DNA from: Pantoea sp. RIT-PI-b
GTDB taxonomy: Bacteria > Pseudomonadota > Gammaproteobacteria > Enterobacterales > Enterobacteriaceae
Assembly: GCF_001187905.1 (NCBI RefSeq)
Contig: NZ_LGIS01000013.1
Coordinates: 34,782-98,781, forward strand
DNA: 64,000 nt
Direction: 5' to 3'
Part shown: positions 53,564 through 61,945 of the stretch, piece by piece
Layout of the letters: each line of letters opens with the position of its first letter
Numbering within the stretch: position 1 is the stretch's first letter
Translations under genes and position numbers: made by a program
The notes under the pieces: generated by a model
Told to the model about the DNA's origin: nothing
What the model saw: only the letters and a program-made list of their open reading frames with translations
The model's database searches: none

Positions 53564-54106
53564 TTAAGCTTCTGCCAGCTCGCGCAGATACTGGAAAATC
53601 AGGCGGGCGGATTTTGGTGGTTTGTTCGCGGCTTTCTCTTTCTGCGCATTACGGATCATGCTGCGCAGTTGCTGACGATCGGCATGCGGATAGAGGTTAA
53701 ACACCTCAGCTACGGCATCATCACCCTTCTCGATCAAACGATCGCGCAATATCTCAAGTTTGTGGAACAGCGCAACCTGTTGGTTGTGACGGTTCTTCAG
53801 CTTATCCAGCGCCTGACGAATCGGATCTTCATCGCGGGAGCGCAGCATCTTACCGATCAGCTGCAGCTGACGGCGACGGCCTTCTTTCTTAATACGCTGC
53901 GCCAGTTCAATCGCGTCGCGCAGCTGTTCGTCGAGCGGGATTTTGTCGAGCGAGTTTTTCCCCAGGTCAACGAGCTCGGCGCCAAGGCGTTTTAGCTCTT
54001 CGGCATCGCGTTTGATTTCGCTTTTGCTGACCCAGATAATCTCTTCATCTTCTTCGTCATTATTATCCGGCACATCGTCGAGCCAGTCTTCGGGCTGCTT
54101 GGTCAT
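53564..54106 (-). CDS. darP: dual-action ribosomal maturation protein DarP
   Basis: 50S assembly factor (YjgA), 180 aa (E. coli 183). Begins [42 protein letters not shown], conserved in the family, followed by all-alpha segments with [23 protein letters not shown] and the basic [18 protein letters not shown]. Convergent with mpl, divergent from pmbA. Confidence 0.96.
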   Translation of the reverse strand: MTKQPEDWLDDVPDNNDEEDEEIIWVSKSEIKRDAEELKRLGAELVDLGKNSLDKIPLDEQLRDAIELAQRIKKEGRRRQLQLIGKMLRSRDEDPIRQALDKLKNRHNQQVALFHKLEILRDRLIEKGDDAVAEVFNLYPHADRQQLRSMIRNAQKEKAANKPPKSARLIFQYLRELAEA

Positions 54107-54222
54107 CTCATGGCTCCCTAAAAAAAAGAGGCTAATCCTACCAGTTTATCGGGCGACTGCGAAATTGTTCTCTGAGTCTGATAGACTCAATTCATTCATA
54201 CTTAAGATTAGACGGCAGGTCG

Positions 54223-55563
54223 ATGAACGTATCTACTCAGGTTGCAGAACAACGTAAAGTGTTGGAACAGGCTGTCGCGCAGGCGTTGGAATTGGCAAAG
54301 GCCAGCACCGATGGCGCTGAAGTGGCGGTCACGAAAACCACCGGCATCGGCGTCAGTACCCGCTATGGCGAAGTGGAAAACGTCGAATTCAACAGCGATG
54401 GTGCGCTTGGCATCACCGTCTACCATCAAAATCGTAAAGGCAGCGCCTCCTCAACCGACCTCAGCCCGGATGCCATCAAACGCACCGTGCAGGCGGCGAT
54501 CGATATTGCGCGCTACACCTCGGTGGATCCATTCGGCGCACCGGCCGATCCGGATCTGCTGGCATTTGACGCGCCGGATCTTGATCTCTACCACCCGTGG
54601 GAGATCGATGCCGATCGCGCGATCGAACTGGCGGCGCAGGCGGAGCAAGCTTCACTGCAGGCCGACAAGCGCATCACCAATACCGAAGGCGGCAGCTTCA
54701 ACAGCCACGTCGGTATCAAAGTCTTTGGTAACAGCCACGGCATGCTGCAGAGCTACTGCTCGAGCCGCCATTCGCTCTCCAGCTGCGTCATTGCTGAGCA
54801 GGACGGCAATATGGAGCGCGATTACGCGTACACCATTGGCCGCTCGTTTGACGATCTGAAAAGCGCAGATTGGGTCGGTGCAGAGTGCGCCCGTCGTGTG
54901 CTGGCACGTCTGGCACCGCGCAAGCTCTCCACCATGAAGGCGCCGGTGATTTTCGCGCCGGAAGTAGCGACCGGCCTGTTTGGCCATCTGGTTGGCATGA
55001 TCAGCGGCAGCAGCGTCTATCGTAAATCCACCTTCCTGCTCGATTCACTCGGTAAGCAGATTCTGCCAGAGTGGCTGACGATTGAAGAGCACCCACATCT
55101 GCTGAAAGGATTGGCTTCCACGCCGTTCGACAGCGAAGGTGTGCGCACCCAATCGCGTGACATCATTAAAGATGGCGTGCTGCAAAACTGGCTACTGACC
55201 AGCTACTCGGCGCGTAAGCTGGGCTTGCAAAGCACCGGTCATGCTGGCGGCATCCACAACTGGCGCATTGCCGGTCAGGGCCATAGCTTTGACGACATGC
55301 TGAAGCAGATGGGCACCGGTTTAGTGGTCACCGAGATGATGGGTTCCAGCATCAACGGCATGACCGGTGACTATTCACGCGGCGCGTCAGGCTTCTGGGT
55401 CGAAAACGGTGAGATTCAATACCCTGTGAGCGAGATCACAATCGCCGGTAACCTCAGGGATATGTGGCTCAATATGGTAACTGTCGGTAACGACATTGAA
55501 ACCCGCAGCAATATACAATGCGGTTCGGTGCTGCTGCCGGAGATGAAAATCGCCGGACAATAA
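54223..55563 (+). CDS. pmbA: metalloprotease subunit TldE (PmbA)
   Basis: Partner of TldD in the protease that matures microcin B17 and degrades CcdA. 446 aa (E. coli 450). N-terminal domain with [31 protein letters not shown] and C-terminal domain with [19 protein letters not shown] and [20 protein letters not shown]. TldE lacks the HExxH zinc motif of TldD, and none is seen. Followed by a strong terminator. Confidence 0.97.
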   Translation: MNVSTQVAEQRKVLEQAVAQALELAKASTDGAEVAVTKTTGIGVSTRYGEVENVEFNSDGALGITVYHQNRKGSASSTDLSPDAIKRTVQAAIDIARYTSVDPFGAPADPDLLAFDAPDLDLYHPWEIDADRAIELAAQAEQASLQADKRITNTEGGSFNSHVGIKVFGNSHGMLQSYCSSRHSLSSCVIAEQDGNMERDYAYTIGRSFDDLKSADWVGAECARRVLARLAPRKLSTMKAPVIFAPEVATGLFGHLVGMISGSSVYRKSTFLLDSLGKQILPEWLTIEEHPHLLKGLASTPFDSEGVRTQSRDIIKDGVLQNWLLTSYSARKLGLQSTGHAGGIHNWRIAGQGHSFDDMLKQMGTGLVVTEMMGSSINGMTGDYSRGASGFWVENGEIQYPVSEITIAGNLRDMWLNMVTVGNDIETRSNIQCGSVLLPEMKIAGQ

Positions 55564-55580
55564 GAGTCATCGCTTCCTGA

Positions 55581-55607
55581 AAGCAGCCCAAGAGGCTGCT
55601 TTTTTTT
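55581..55607 (+). terminator. Rho-independent terminator of pmbA
   Basis: 8-bp stem AAGCAGCC / GGCTGCTT, five-base loop, and a run of eight T residues. Confidence 0.9.
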
Positions 55608-55635
55608 GGCCCGACAATAATAAAAGGAAATACCA

Positions 55636-56025
55636 ATGCGTAATAAGCATGTGATTGCAATGTTGTCTTTGTCGCTGTTGTTCTCCTCGGCTAGTGTGTT
55701 TGCGGCCGATTTAGAAAAAGATATGGACGCGCTTAAGGATGGTCTGAGCGTGGTAAAGAAAACCTCTGACGCGCAGGAGATGCATACCGCGCTGGGCAAA
55801 ATGCGCCAGGCGGCAACGGATGCAAAACAGTCTACGCCAGAGAAACTGGAAGGAAAGGCTGCCGATAGCGCGGAGATCAAGGATTATCATGCCGGCCTGG
55901 ATTCGCTGATTGCACAGATCGATGTGGTCGATCAGCTGGCGCAAGCTAACAAGCTGGATGAAGCCAAAACCGAAGCGAAGAAACTGGAAGATATTCGCAA
56001 CGCCAACCATAAGAAATTCCGCTGA
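55636..56025 (+). CDS. cybC: soluble cytochrome b562
   Basis: Periplasmic four-helix haem protein of unknown physiological role, 129 aa (E. coli 128). Signal peptide MRNKHVIAMLSLSLLFSSASVFA. In the mature chain the haem ligands are in place: Met7 (ADLEKDM) and the C-terminal His in NANHKKFR. It lacks the CxxC-H of c-type cytochromes, so the haem is non-covalent. Follows pmbA as in E. coli and has its own terminator. Confidence 0.94.
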   Translation: MRNKHVIAMLSLSLLFSSASVFAADLEKDMDALKDGLSVVKKTSDAQEMHTALGKMRQAATDAKQSTPEKLEGKAADSAEIKDYHAGLDSLIAQIDVVDQLAQANKLDEAKTEAKKLEDIRNANHKKFR

Positions 56026-56031
56026 TAACCC

Positions 56032-56060
56032 GGCCAGCCCAGTGGCTGGCCTTATTTCTT
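56032..56060 (+). terminator. Rho-independent terminator of cybC
   Basis: 8-bp stem GGCCAGCC / GGCTGGCC with a CAGT loop followed by TTATTTCTT. Confidence 0.8.
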
Positions 56061-56118
56061 CCCACCGTCCCTGTCCGTTTCACCGCTTTAGTCGCTATAA
56101 ATCCCTCACATCCTGCAT

Positions 56119-56138
56119 TTTGTGACCGATCTCGCACA
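56119..56138. promoter_or_regulatory. CRP-binding site upstream of the accessory operon
   Basis: TGTGA-CCGATC-TCGCA matches the CRP consensus TGTGA-N6-TCACA at 9 of 10 positions. It lies about 160 bases before the first gene, consistent with catabolite control of a carbon-source operon. Confidence 0.55.
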
Positions 56139-56179
56139 CTCTGTGCGTCCTGAGATCTGGCGCACACTCGCCCGTGGGA

Positions 56180-56228
56180 TTTCCACTTTGAGGTGGAAAA
56201 GATGCGTCTCAACAGCCTGTAGTGGAAA
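56180..56228. promoter_or_regulatory. repeated GTGGAAA motifs, candidate operator for the PRD regulator
   Basis: TTTCCAC-TTTGAG-GTGGAAA (56180-56199) is a perfect 7-bp inverted repeat, and a third GTGGAAA follows at 56222-56228. They lie between the CRP site and the first gene, a plausible binding array for the MtlR/LicR-type activator at the operon's end. No -24/-12 sigma-54 promoter is present. Confidence 0.5.
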
Positions 56229-56288
56229 GCGTAATTTCTTTTCAACGCGAATTATCTGTAATTGTCCGCTGTAAACAGGAGTAACAAG

Positions 56289-56627
56289 GTGAGGAGTGAA
56301 GCTGTCCCGCTGAAACAGAGCACGCCGGAAGCGATTCAGGCGCTGGCGGATAAGGTGTTAAGCCAAATTGCAGCAATCTACGCCACGCACCATATCGAAG
56401 CCAACGCCGTACAACAGCAGATGCTGGCTTCACATGTCCGTGCGATGGCATCGCGCTCCCTGACGGGAGAAGCGTTGCCAGAGGTGGAAGCTGAACTGTT
56501 TGAAGATATCTCGCCGGAAACCATGGCGCTGGCGCAGCAGGTCGTTGATCTGTTTGGCAATCTGCCAAAAGAGGAAGCCTGGCTGTTATCGGTCCATATC
56601 GAAGTGGCGAAATCCAACGAAGCATAA
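56289..56627 (+). CDS. free-standing PRD-domain protein
   Basis: 112 aa from a GTG preceded by AGGAG; a TTG nine codons earlier has no ribosome site. It is a single PTS-regulation domain without DNA-binding or EII parts (family EF_0829/TIGR03582 by features and context). Both expected phosphorylatable histidines are visible: His49 in MLASHVRAMASR and His103 in EEAWLLSVHIEVA. It opens the operon, so it is probably a phosphorylation-responsive partner of the transporter or of the regulator at the operon's end. Exact role unknown. Confidence 0.85.
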   Translation: MRSEAVPLKQSTPEAIQALADKVLSQIAAIYATHHIEANAVQQQMLASHVRAMASRSLTGEALPEVEAELFEDISPETMALAQQVVDLFGNLPKEEAWLLSVHIEVAKSNEA

Positions 56628-56684
56628 TTTAAGCGAATGACGCGCTTACCGCGCGAATGAAGCGTGAATCGAGAGGAATTGAAC

Positions 56685-57041
56685 ATGGTAACTGTAGTGA
56701 TTGGCGATCGTCTGGGTAAAGGTCAGAAAGTAGCGGCGGGTATCGAAAAAGCCGGTGGTCGTGCGGTAGTCGTCCCAGGCGTGGCAGCCGACATGAAGCT
56801 GGGTGACGTGATGAAAGCCGAAAACGCCGATTTCGGCATCTCCTTTTGCGGCAGCGGCGGTGCCGGTGCGATTACCGCGCAGAACAAATATGGCTACAAA
56901 GCCAAACACGGTATGCGTTCGATTGACGAAGGCGTCACCGCCATCAACGAAGGTGCCACCGTGCTGGGCTTCGGCTTTATGGATAAAGAAGAGCTGGGTG
57001 AGCGTCTGGTGCTGGCCTGGAACAAAAAATACGGCAGCTAA
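56685..57041 (+). CDS. SFCGS-family glycine-rich protein
   Basis: 118 aa cytosolic protein starting MVTVVIGDRLGKGQKVAAGIEKAGG after GAGAGG. The family name-giving motif is ISFCGSGGAGAITAQNKYG with Cys55, followed by AKHGMRSIDEGVTAINEG. I recognise it as EF_0830/TIGR03577; biochemical function is unknown. A small soluble protein with an invariant-looking cysteine, encoded with two membrane proteins, resembles the layout of a PTS EIIB, but the fold has not been shown. An ATG seven codons upstream is less likely. Confidence 0.88.
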   Translation: MVTVVIGDRLGKGQKVAAGIEKAGGRAVVVPGVAADMKLGDVMKAENADFGISFCGSGGAGAITAQNKYGYKAKHGMRSIDEGVTAINEGATVLGFGFMDKEELGERLVLAWNKKYGS

Positions 57042-57043
57042 GT

Positions 57044-57340
57044 ATGAAACAGCAATACGAGACCCAGGTAACGGTGCAGGGCAAAGGCGACAGTAAAGCA
57101 AAAGCCTTTGCCGATGCGCTGAGTAAGGTGCAGCAGCAAGTGCTGCGCACCAGCCAAAAGATTCTGTTGCGCATTGAACCCATGGATGTGCGGGTGCTGC
57201 GCGCGCAGGAGAGCGTGCGAAAGGAGAAGTTTCTGTTCTTCTTCCTCGCGCGCGAGCGACGGAATTACAGCGTTGAGCTGGAGATTACCGTTAGCGTCAC
57301 CGTGATCGACACCGAGAAGGTTGAATTTACGGCGACCTAA
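57044..57340 (+). CDS. DUF4312 family protein
   Basis: 98 aa, soluble, predicted alpha/beta: a strand (YETQVTVQGKGDSKAKAFADALSKVQQQVL) with helix, then LRIEPMDVRVLRAQESVRKEKFLFFFLARER and two C-terminal strands (YSVELEITVSVTVIDTEKVEF). The fold looks like a dodecin or ACT-like sandwich but this is a guess. Matches EF_0831/TIGR03578. No own ribosome site is visible; the ATG is two bases after the previous stop, implying coupling. Function unknown. Confidence 0.85.
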   Translation: MKQQYETQVTVQGKGDSKAKAFADALSKVQQQVLRTSQKILLRIEPMDVRVLRAQESVRKEKFLFFFLARERRNYSVELEITVSVTVIDTEKVEFTAT

Positions 57341-57396
57341 AAGAACCGCCCGACATCGCATGTGTAGGGTAAAAACGACAACAAAGGGTCAACAAT

Positions 57397-58173
57397 ATGT
57401 TTTTAATCATTTTGTTTAAGTCGTTAATCATTGGTGGATTGGTTGGCGTCGGAGTAGGAGCGGGCGCAGCGCGCATGTTCCACGCACCGACCACCCAAGG
57501 TATGGGCGCATTCCGTACCCTGGGTGAACTCAATTCCTGTGAAGGCGATCCGGCATCGCACTTCTCCTTTGGTCTCGGCTTCTTCTTTAACGCCTGGGCA
57601 TCATCTGTAGCAGCAGGCTCCTTCACGCAGGACGTCGATCACCGCATTCTGCCGAACTGGGGCGCGGCGGCATTGATGGTGAAAAATCGCAACGTGGCAG
57701 AAACCCTGCACAACCCGAAACGCATGGCAATCGCCTGCGGCATCATCGGCATGATTGTGGTGGCCTTCCTGAATAGCACCGCATCAGCGGTTCCGGCGGC
57801 GCTGCAGGTTACGGCAGTCAAAGTGCTGGTGCCCGCGGCTAACCTGCTGGTGAACACCGTGATGCCGGTCATCTTCTGGCTGGCGGCCATTGATGCCGGT
57901 AAAAAATCAGGCTTCTGGGCGACCATTTTTGGTGGTCTGGCGCAGCTGATCATGGGTAACGCAGTGCCAGGTTTGGTGCTTGGCATCCTGATTGGTAAAG
58001 GCGTGGAAGAGAGCGGCTGGAACAAAGTCACCAAAGTAATGATGTTCGCCATCGTGCTGCTGTTTGCTTTGAGCGGCTTCTTCCGCGGTTTCGACATGAA
58101 ACTGCTGCAATCCTTCCAGCTGGGTATTCCGGGCTGGCTGGATATGATCCACAACAGCGTCAGCGGCAAATAA
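57397..58173 (+). CDS. DUF4311 membrane protein
   Basis: 258 aa integral membrane protein with about seven hydrophobic segments. The first is at residues 1-25 (IILFKSLIIGGLVGVGVGAG); conserved-looking soluble segments are HAPTTQGMGAFRTLGELNSCEGDPASHFSFGLGFFFNAWAS and GSFTQDVDHRILPNWGAAALMVKNRN. Family EF_0832/TIGR03580. With DUF4310 it probably forms the membrane channel of the system. AAGGG precedes the ATG. No similarity to known permeases that I can see. Confidence 0.87.
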   Translation: MFLIILFKSLIIGGLVGVGVGAGAARMFHAPTTQGMGAFRTLGELNSCEGDPASHFSFGLGFFFNAWASSVAAGSFTQDVDHRILPNWGAAALMVKNRNVAETLHNPKRMAIACGIIGMIVVAFLNSTASAVPAALQVTAVKVLVPAANLLVNTVMPVIFWLAAIDAGKKSGFWATIFGGLAQLIMGNAVPGLVLGILIGKGVEESGWNKVTKVMMFAIVLLFALSGFFRGFDMKLLQSFQLGIPGWLDMIHNSVSGK

Positions 58174-58185
58174 GGAGCCATCAGC

Positions 58186-58833
58186 ATGAACGAGAACGAA
58201 AACAAAGGGTTCTGGTACGCCGACTGGTCTTTCCCGATTTTTGTTGGCCTGCTCTCATCCGGCGTGTTTGCCGGTACGCATATGTATTACCTGTACGGCA
58301 TCGGTGCGTTTAACGAAGTGGCGTTTGTGTCGATGCTGCGTTCCGGTATGGAAACCGGCGTGTATGGCGCGGTCGCGGCATTTGGCGCCAGCTTCCTGTT
58401 CGCGCGCATTATCGAAGGTTCGCTGGTGGGGATTCTCGATATTGGCGGCGCGATCCAGACCGGCGTCGGCCTTGGCGTGCCGGCACTGCTGCTCGGTGCC
58501 GGTATCGTGTTTCCGGTAGCGAACTTTGCCGCCTCACTGGCAACCGGTTTGGTGGTGGGTTTAGCGATTGGTTATCTGATCATCCTGGCGCGTAAGTTCA
58601 CCATCAACCAGAGCGATTCAACCTACGGCGCGGACGTAATGATGGGCGCGGGTAACGCGTCAGGTCGCTTCCTTGGGCCATTGATTATCCTCTCCGCAAT
58701 GGCCGCGTCGATCCCCATCGGTCTCGGTTCGCTGGTGGGTGCGCTGTTGTTCTACCTGTGGAATAAGCCAATTACCGGCGGCGCGATTCTTGGCGCGATG
58801 GCGCTGGGTGCGATGTTCCCGATTTCGCTGTAA
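58186..58833 (+). CDS. DUF4310 membrane protein
   Basis: 215 aa, about six hydrophobic segments, starting MNENENKGFWYADWSFPIFVGLLSSGVFAGTHMYYLYG after AAGGAG. Glycine-rich membrane stretches (GILDIGGAIQTGVGLGVPALLLGAGIVFPVANF; GADVMMGAGNASGRFLGPLIILSAMAASIPIGLGSLVGA) fit a channel or transporter. Family EF_0833/TIGR03579. Twelve bases after DUF4311. Two palindromic hairpins follow, then the enzyme genes. Confidence 0.87.
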   Translation: MNENENKGFWYADWSFPIFVGLLSSGVFAGTHMYYLYGIGAFNEVAFVSMLRSGMETGVYGAVAAFGASFLFARIIEGSLVGILDIGGAIQTGVGLGVPALLLGAGIVFPVANFAASLATGLVVGLAIGYLIILARKFTINQSDSTYGADVMMGAGNASGRFLGPLIILSAMAASIPIGLGSLVGALLFYLWNKPITGGAILGAMALGAMFPISL

Positions 58834-58848
58834 TGCGGCTGATTGGAC

Positions 58849-58868
58849 GGTCGCCATAAATGGCGACC
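58849..58868. repeat. AT-NN-AT hairpin in the accessory operon
   Basis: Perfect 9-bp arms GGTCGCCAT / ATGGCGACC with an AA loop, 15 bases after the DUF4310 stop. The flank CCTACATG continues to a partial second copy (GGGTGCGCAT at 58878-58887). Confidence 0.75.
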
Positions 58869-58901
58869 CTACATGTTGGGTGCGCATTTGTAGTTATGTA
58901 G

Positions 58902-58921
58902 GGTGCGCATTCATGCGCACC
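58902..58921. repeat. second AT-NN-AT hairpin in the accessory operon
   Basis: Perfect 9-bp arms GGTGCGCAT / ATGCGCACC with a TC loop, 28 bases before the amidohydrolase ATG. Same palindrome as at 25406. Confidence 0.75.
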
Positions 58922-58949
58922 TGGCAACAATCGCAGTAAAGGAGTGAGC

Positions 58950-60083
58950 ATGTTTGATCTGATTCTGCGCCGCGCACGACTGTGCGACGAACAGCTGGTG
59001 GATATCGCCATTCAGCACGGCAAAATTGCCGCCGTCGGCGAAGTGAGCGGCGCGGCACAGCAGGAGCGCGATCTTGCGGGACGCTACTACGTCAGCGCTG
59101 GCTGGATTGACAGCCACGTGCACTGTTATCCCAAATCCCCGATTTATCACGACGATGCCGATACCATTGGCGTAGCGCAAGGCGTTACCACCGTAGTCGA
59201 CGCCGGCAGCACCGGCGCCGGTGACATCGACGACTTTTACCAGCTCACGCGTTCGGCGACCACCCAAGTACGCGCGCTGATCAACATTTCCCGCACCGGC
59301 ATTGTGACGCAAAACGAGCTGGCCGATATGGCGCAGATCGATGGCGATGCGGTGGTACAGGCGGTGAAACGTCGCCCCGACTTTATCGTCGGCCTGAAAG
59401 CGCGCATGAGCAGTAGCGTGGTAGGCGAAAACGGTATTCAGCCGCTGGTGCGCGCCAAAGCCATTCAGCAGGCGGCGGGTAATCTGCCGTTGATGGTGCA
59501 CATCGGCAACAATCCGCCGGTGCTGGAGGAGATCGCCGATCTGCTGACGTCTGGTGACATCATTACCCACTGCTTCAACGGCAAACCAAACCGCATCTTA
59601 TCGCCGCAGGGTGAGCTGAAAGCAGCGGTGAAAAACGCGATGGCGCGCGGCGTGAAGCTGGATATCGGCCACGGCGGAGCCAGCTTCAGTTTCGACGTCG
59701 CGCGTCAGGCGATCGCGCAGGGCATTCTGCCCGACACCATCAGCTCCGACATTTACTGCCGCAACCGCATTAACGGCCCGGTGCATAGCCTGGCGCACGT
59801 GATGTCGAAATTCTTCAGCATTGGCATGACGCTGCCGCAAATTATCGCGTGCGTTACCGCGAATGCTGCCGTGGGCCTGCGCCTGGCGGGCAAAGGGCGC
59901 TTAACCGCAGGTTATGACGCCGACCTGACCATTTTTACCGTCAAAGAGGAAATCCGCCCGTTCGTTGATGCTGAAGGCGAACAGGTTTTGGGTGAGCAAC
60001 ATGTGCTGCCGCTGGCCGTGGTTGTCGCGGGTCACTGGCATTTGACTGACGAAGGGAAAGCCAATCATGTCTTCGATTTATGA
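58950..60083 (+). CDS. amidohydrolase/deacetylase-family metallohydrolase
   Basis: 377 aa, ATG spaced six bases after AAGGAG (a GTG two codons earlier is poorer). Dihydroorotase-like amidohydrolase fold: first metal motif SHVHCY (His56, His58), a likely carbamylated Lys150 in VGLKARMS, His184 in MVHIGN, His207 in THCFN and Asp in SSDIYCRNRI. Family EF_0837/TIGR03583. Relatives remove N-acyl groups from amino acids or sugars; here an N-acylated amino-sugar acid is the natural guess. Its end overlaps the next gene by 17 bases. Confidence 0.88.
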   Translation: MFDLILRRARLCDEQLVDIAIQHGKIAAVGEVSGAAQQERDLAGRYYVSAGWIDSHVHCYPKSPIYHDDADTIGVAQGVTTVVDAGSTGAGDIDDFYQLTRSATTQVRALINISRTGIVTQNELADMAQIDGDAVVQAVKRRPDFIVGLKARMSSSVVGENGIQPLVRAKAIQQAAGNLPLMVHIGNNPPVLEEIADLLTSGDIITHCFNGKPNRILSPQGELKAAVKNAMARGVKLDIGHGGASFSFDVARQAIAQGILPDTISSDIYCRNRINGPVHSLAHVMSKFFSIGMTLPQIIACVTANAAVGLRLAGKGRLTAGYDADLTIFTVKEEIRPFVDAEGEQVLGEQHVLPLAVVVAGHWHLTDEGKANHVFDL

Positions 60084-61188
60084 AAAATATGACCTGAAAC
60101 AGGTCATCAATGCGTCTGGCCGTATGACGATTCTTGGCGTTTCCACGCCGTCTGCTGATGTGGTTGATACCGTTAGCTATGGCTTGAATCACTACTTTGA
60201 GATGAAAGATCTGGTCAACAAGACCGGCGCTTACATCGCCAAACTGCTGGAGGTGGAAAACGCGGTGGTGGTGTCGTGCGCCTCGGCGGGCATCGCGCAG
60301 AGCGTGGCGGCGGTGATCGTTAAGGACAACGACTGGCTGCTGGAGAATCTGCACGCCGCGCCGCTCAGCGTACCGCACGATATCGTGGTGCCAAAAGGGC
60401 ACAACGTGAACTTTGGCGCACCGGTTGGCACCATGGTGGCCCTGGGCGGCGGTCGCCTGATCGAAGCCGGTTACAGCAACGAATGTTCGCCAGAGCAGCT
60501 GGCGGCAGCGATCACGCCGACCACGGCGGCGCTGATGTATATCAAATCGCACCACTGTGTGCAGAAAAGCCATCTCAGCGTGGAGCAGGCGGCGGTCGTG
60601 GCGCGCCAACATGGCATCCCATTGATCGTCGATGCGGCAGCTGAGGAAGATTTGCAGTGCTACTACCAAATGGGCGCTGACTTGGTGATTTACAGCGGTG
60701 CCAAGGCGATTGAAGGGCCAACCAGCGGTTTGGTGATTGGCCGCACGCAATACGTTGAGTGGGTGAAGCGTCAAAGCAACGGCATTGGCCGCGCGATGAA
60801 AGTCGGCAAAGAGGGCATTCTCGGTCTGACACAAGCGATTGAAAACTATCTGGTGCAGCCGAAAACCACCGGTGCCGAGATGGTGGCTAACATGACGCCC
60901 TTTATCGATAACCTCAACACCCTGAACGGCGTAAGCGCACGCGTGGTGTGGGATGCGGCGGGACGCGATATCGCGCGTGCCGAAATTAAGTTCGATGAAG
61001 CGGTCACCGGTTGGCCAACCGGCGAACTGGTGCAGGCGCTGAAAACCGGCGACATCGCCATCTATTTCCGTGGCTACAAAGCCAATGAAGGCATTATCGA
61101 AGCCGATGTGCGCAGCGTCAGCGCCGATCAGCTACACATCATCTTTAGCGCTATCCAGGCGTTGATCAACGGAGGAGCGCGCGCATGA
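60067..61188 (+). CDS. DgaE-family PLP-dependent ammonia-lyase
   Basis: 373 aa, SelA-like fold-type I PLP enzyme. The Schiff-base lysine is Lys213 in IYSGAKAIEGPTSG, the same residue number as in Salmonella DgaE; the aspartate DAAAEED near 189 would bind the pyridine. DgaE converts D-glucosaminate 6-phosphate to 2-keto-3-deoxy-6-phosphogluconate and ammonia. It starts inside the amidohydrolase gene and overlaps the aldolase by four bases, so the three enzymes are tightly coupled. Substrate here not proven. Confidence 0.88.
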   Translation: MSSIYEKYDLKQVINASGRMTILGVSTPSADVVDTVSYGLNHYFEMKDLVNKTGAYIAKLLEVENAVVVSCASAGIAQSVAAVIVKDNDWLLENLHAAPLSVPHDIVVPKGHNVNFGAPVGTMVALGGGRLIEAGYSNECSPEQLAAAITPTTAALMYIKSHHCVQKSHLSVEQAAVVARQHGIPLIVDAAAEEDLQCYYQMGADLVIYSGAKAIEGPTSGLVIGRTQYVEWVKRQSNGIGRAMKVGKEGILGLTQAIENYLVQPKTTGAEMVANMTPFIDNLNTLNGVSARVVWDAAGRDIARAEIKFDEAVTGWPTGELVQALKTGDIAIYFRGYKANEGIIEADVRSVSADQLHIIFSAIQALINGGARA

Positions 61189-61922
61189 GTCTCAACCCAA
61201 ATTTCTATCAGGGCCGCCTGTGCCTTAACGTGCTGGCCGGTTCGAAACAGAATGCGCATGAAATCTGGCAGGCTGCCGAAGGCCATGTGTTGGTTGGCGT
61301 GCTGTCAAAAAACTACGCCAGCAATGAAGAAGCGATTGCCGACATGCGTGAGTACGCGGCGCTGATCGACAATGCGCTGTCAGTGGGCTTAGGCGCGGGC
61401 GATCCGAATCAGTCGGCGATGGTGAGTGAAATCTCGGCAGTTTTGCAGCCGCAGCACGTTAATCAGGTGTTCACCGGCGTGGCGACCAGCCGTGCGCTGC
61501 TCGGCCAGAGCCAAACCGTGGTGAATGGCTTGATTTCACCTACCGGCACGCCGGGCTTGGTAAAAATCTCCACCGGTCCGCGCAGCTCGCAGGGCACCGA
61601 CGCGATTGTGCCGATTGACAGCGCCATCGCCATGCTGCAGGACATGGGCGGCAGCTCGGTGAAGTACTTCCCGATGGGCGGCCTGAAAGCGGTGAATGAG
61701 TATCGCGCGGTGGCGGAAGCCTGTGCGCGTCACGACTTCTGGCTGGAGCCAACCGGCGGCATCGACCTCGCTAATTTCGAAGAGATTGTGCGTATCGCGC
61801 TCGACGCGGGCGTCAGCAAAGTGATCCCGCACGTCTACAGTTCGATTATCGATAGCGCAACGGGCGACACGCGCATTGACGATGTGCGTCAGCTTCTGGC
61901 AACGTGCAAGAAACTGCTGTAA
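61185..61922 (+). CDS. DgaF-family 2-keto-3-deoxy-6-phosphogluconate aldolase
   Basis: 245 aa TIM-barrel protein of the EF_0839/TIGR03581 family (DgaF). It would split KDPG into pyruvate and glyceraldehyde 3-phosphate. Conserved-looking segments are FTGVATSRALLGQ, GTPGLVKISTGPRSSQG, SSVKYFPMGGLKAVNEY (candidate Schiff-base lysine) and LEPTGGIDLANFEEIV. It is not the unrelated Eda type. ATGA overlap with the upstream lyase supports one pathway. Confidence 0.88.
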   Translation: MSLNPNFYQGRLCLNVLAGSKQNAHEIWQAAEGHVLVGVLSKNYASNEEAIADMREYAALIDNALSVGLGAGDPNQSAMVSEISAVLQPQHVNQVFTGVATSRALLGQSQTVVNGLISPTGTPGLVKISTGPRSSQGTDAIVPIDSAIAMLQDMGGSSVKYFPMGGLKAVNEYRAVAEACARHDFWLEPTGGIDLANFEEIVRIALDAGVSKVIPHVYSSIIDSATGDTRIDDVRQLLATCKKLL

Positions 61923-61945
61923 CAAATGAGTAACAGGTGAGCTCC

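Noticed and set aside
56139..56288. Sigma-54 promoter for the accessory operon
   Set aside because: TGGCGC at 56158 is not followed by a TTGC -12 element, and the regulator lacks an AAA+ sigma-54-interaction domain.
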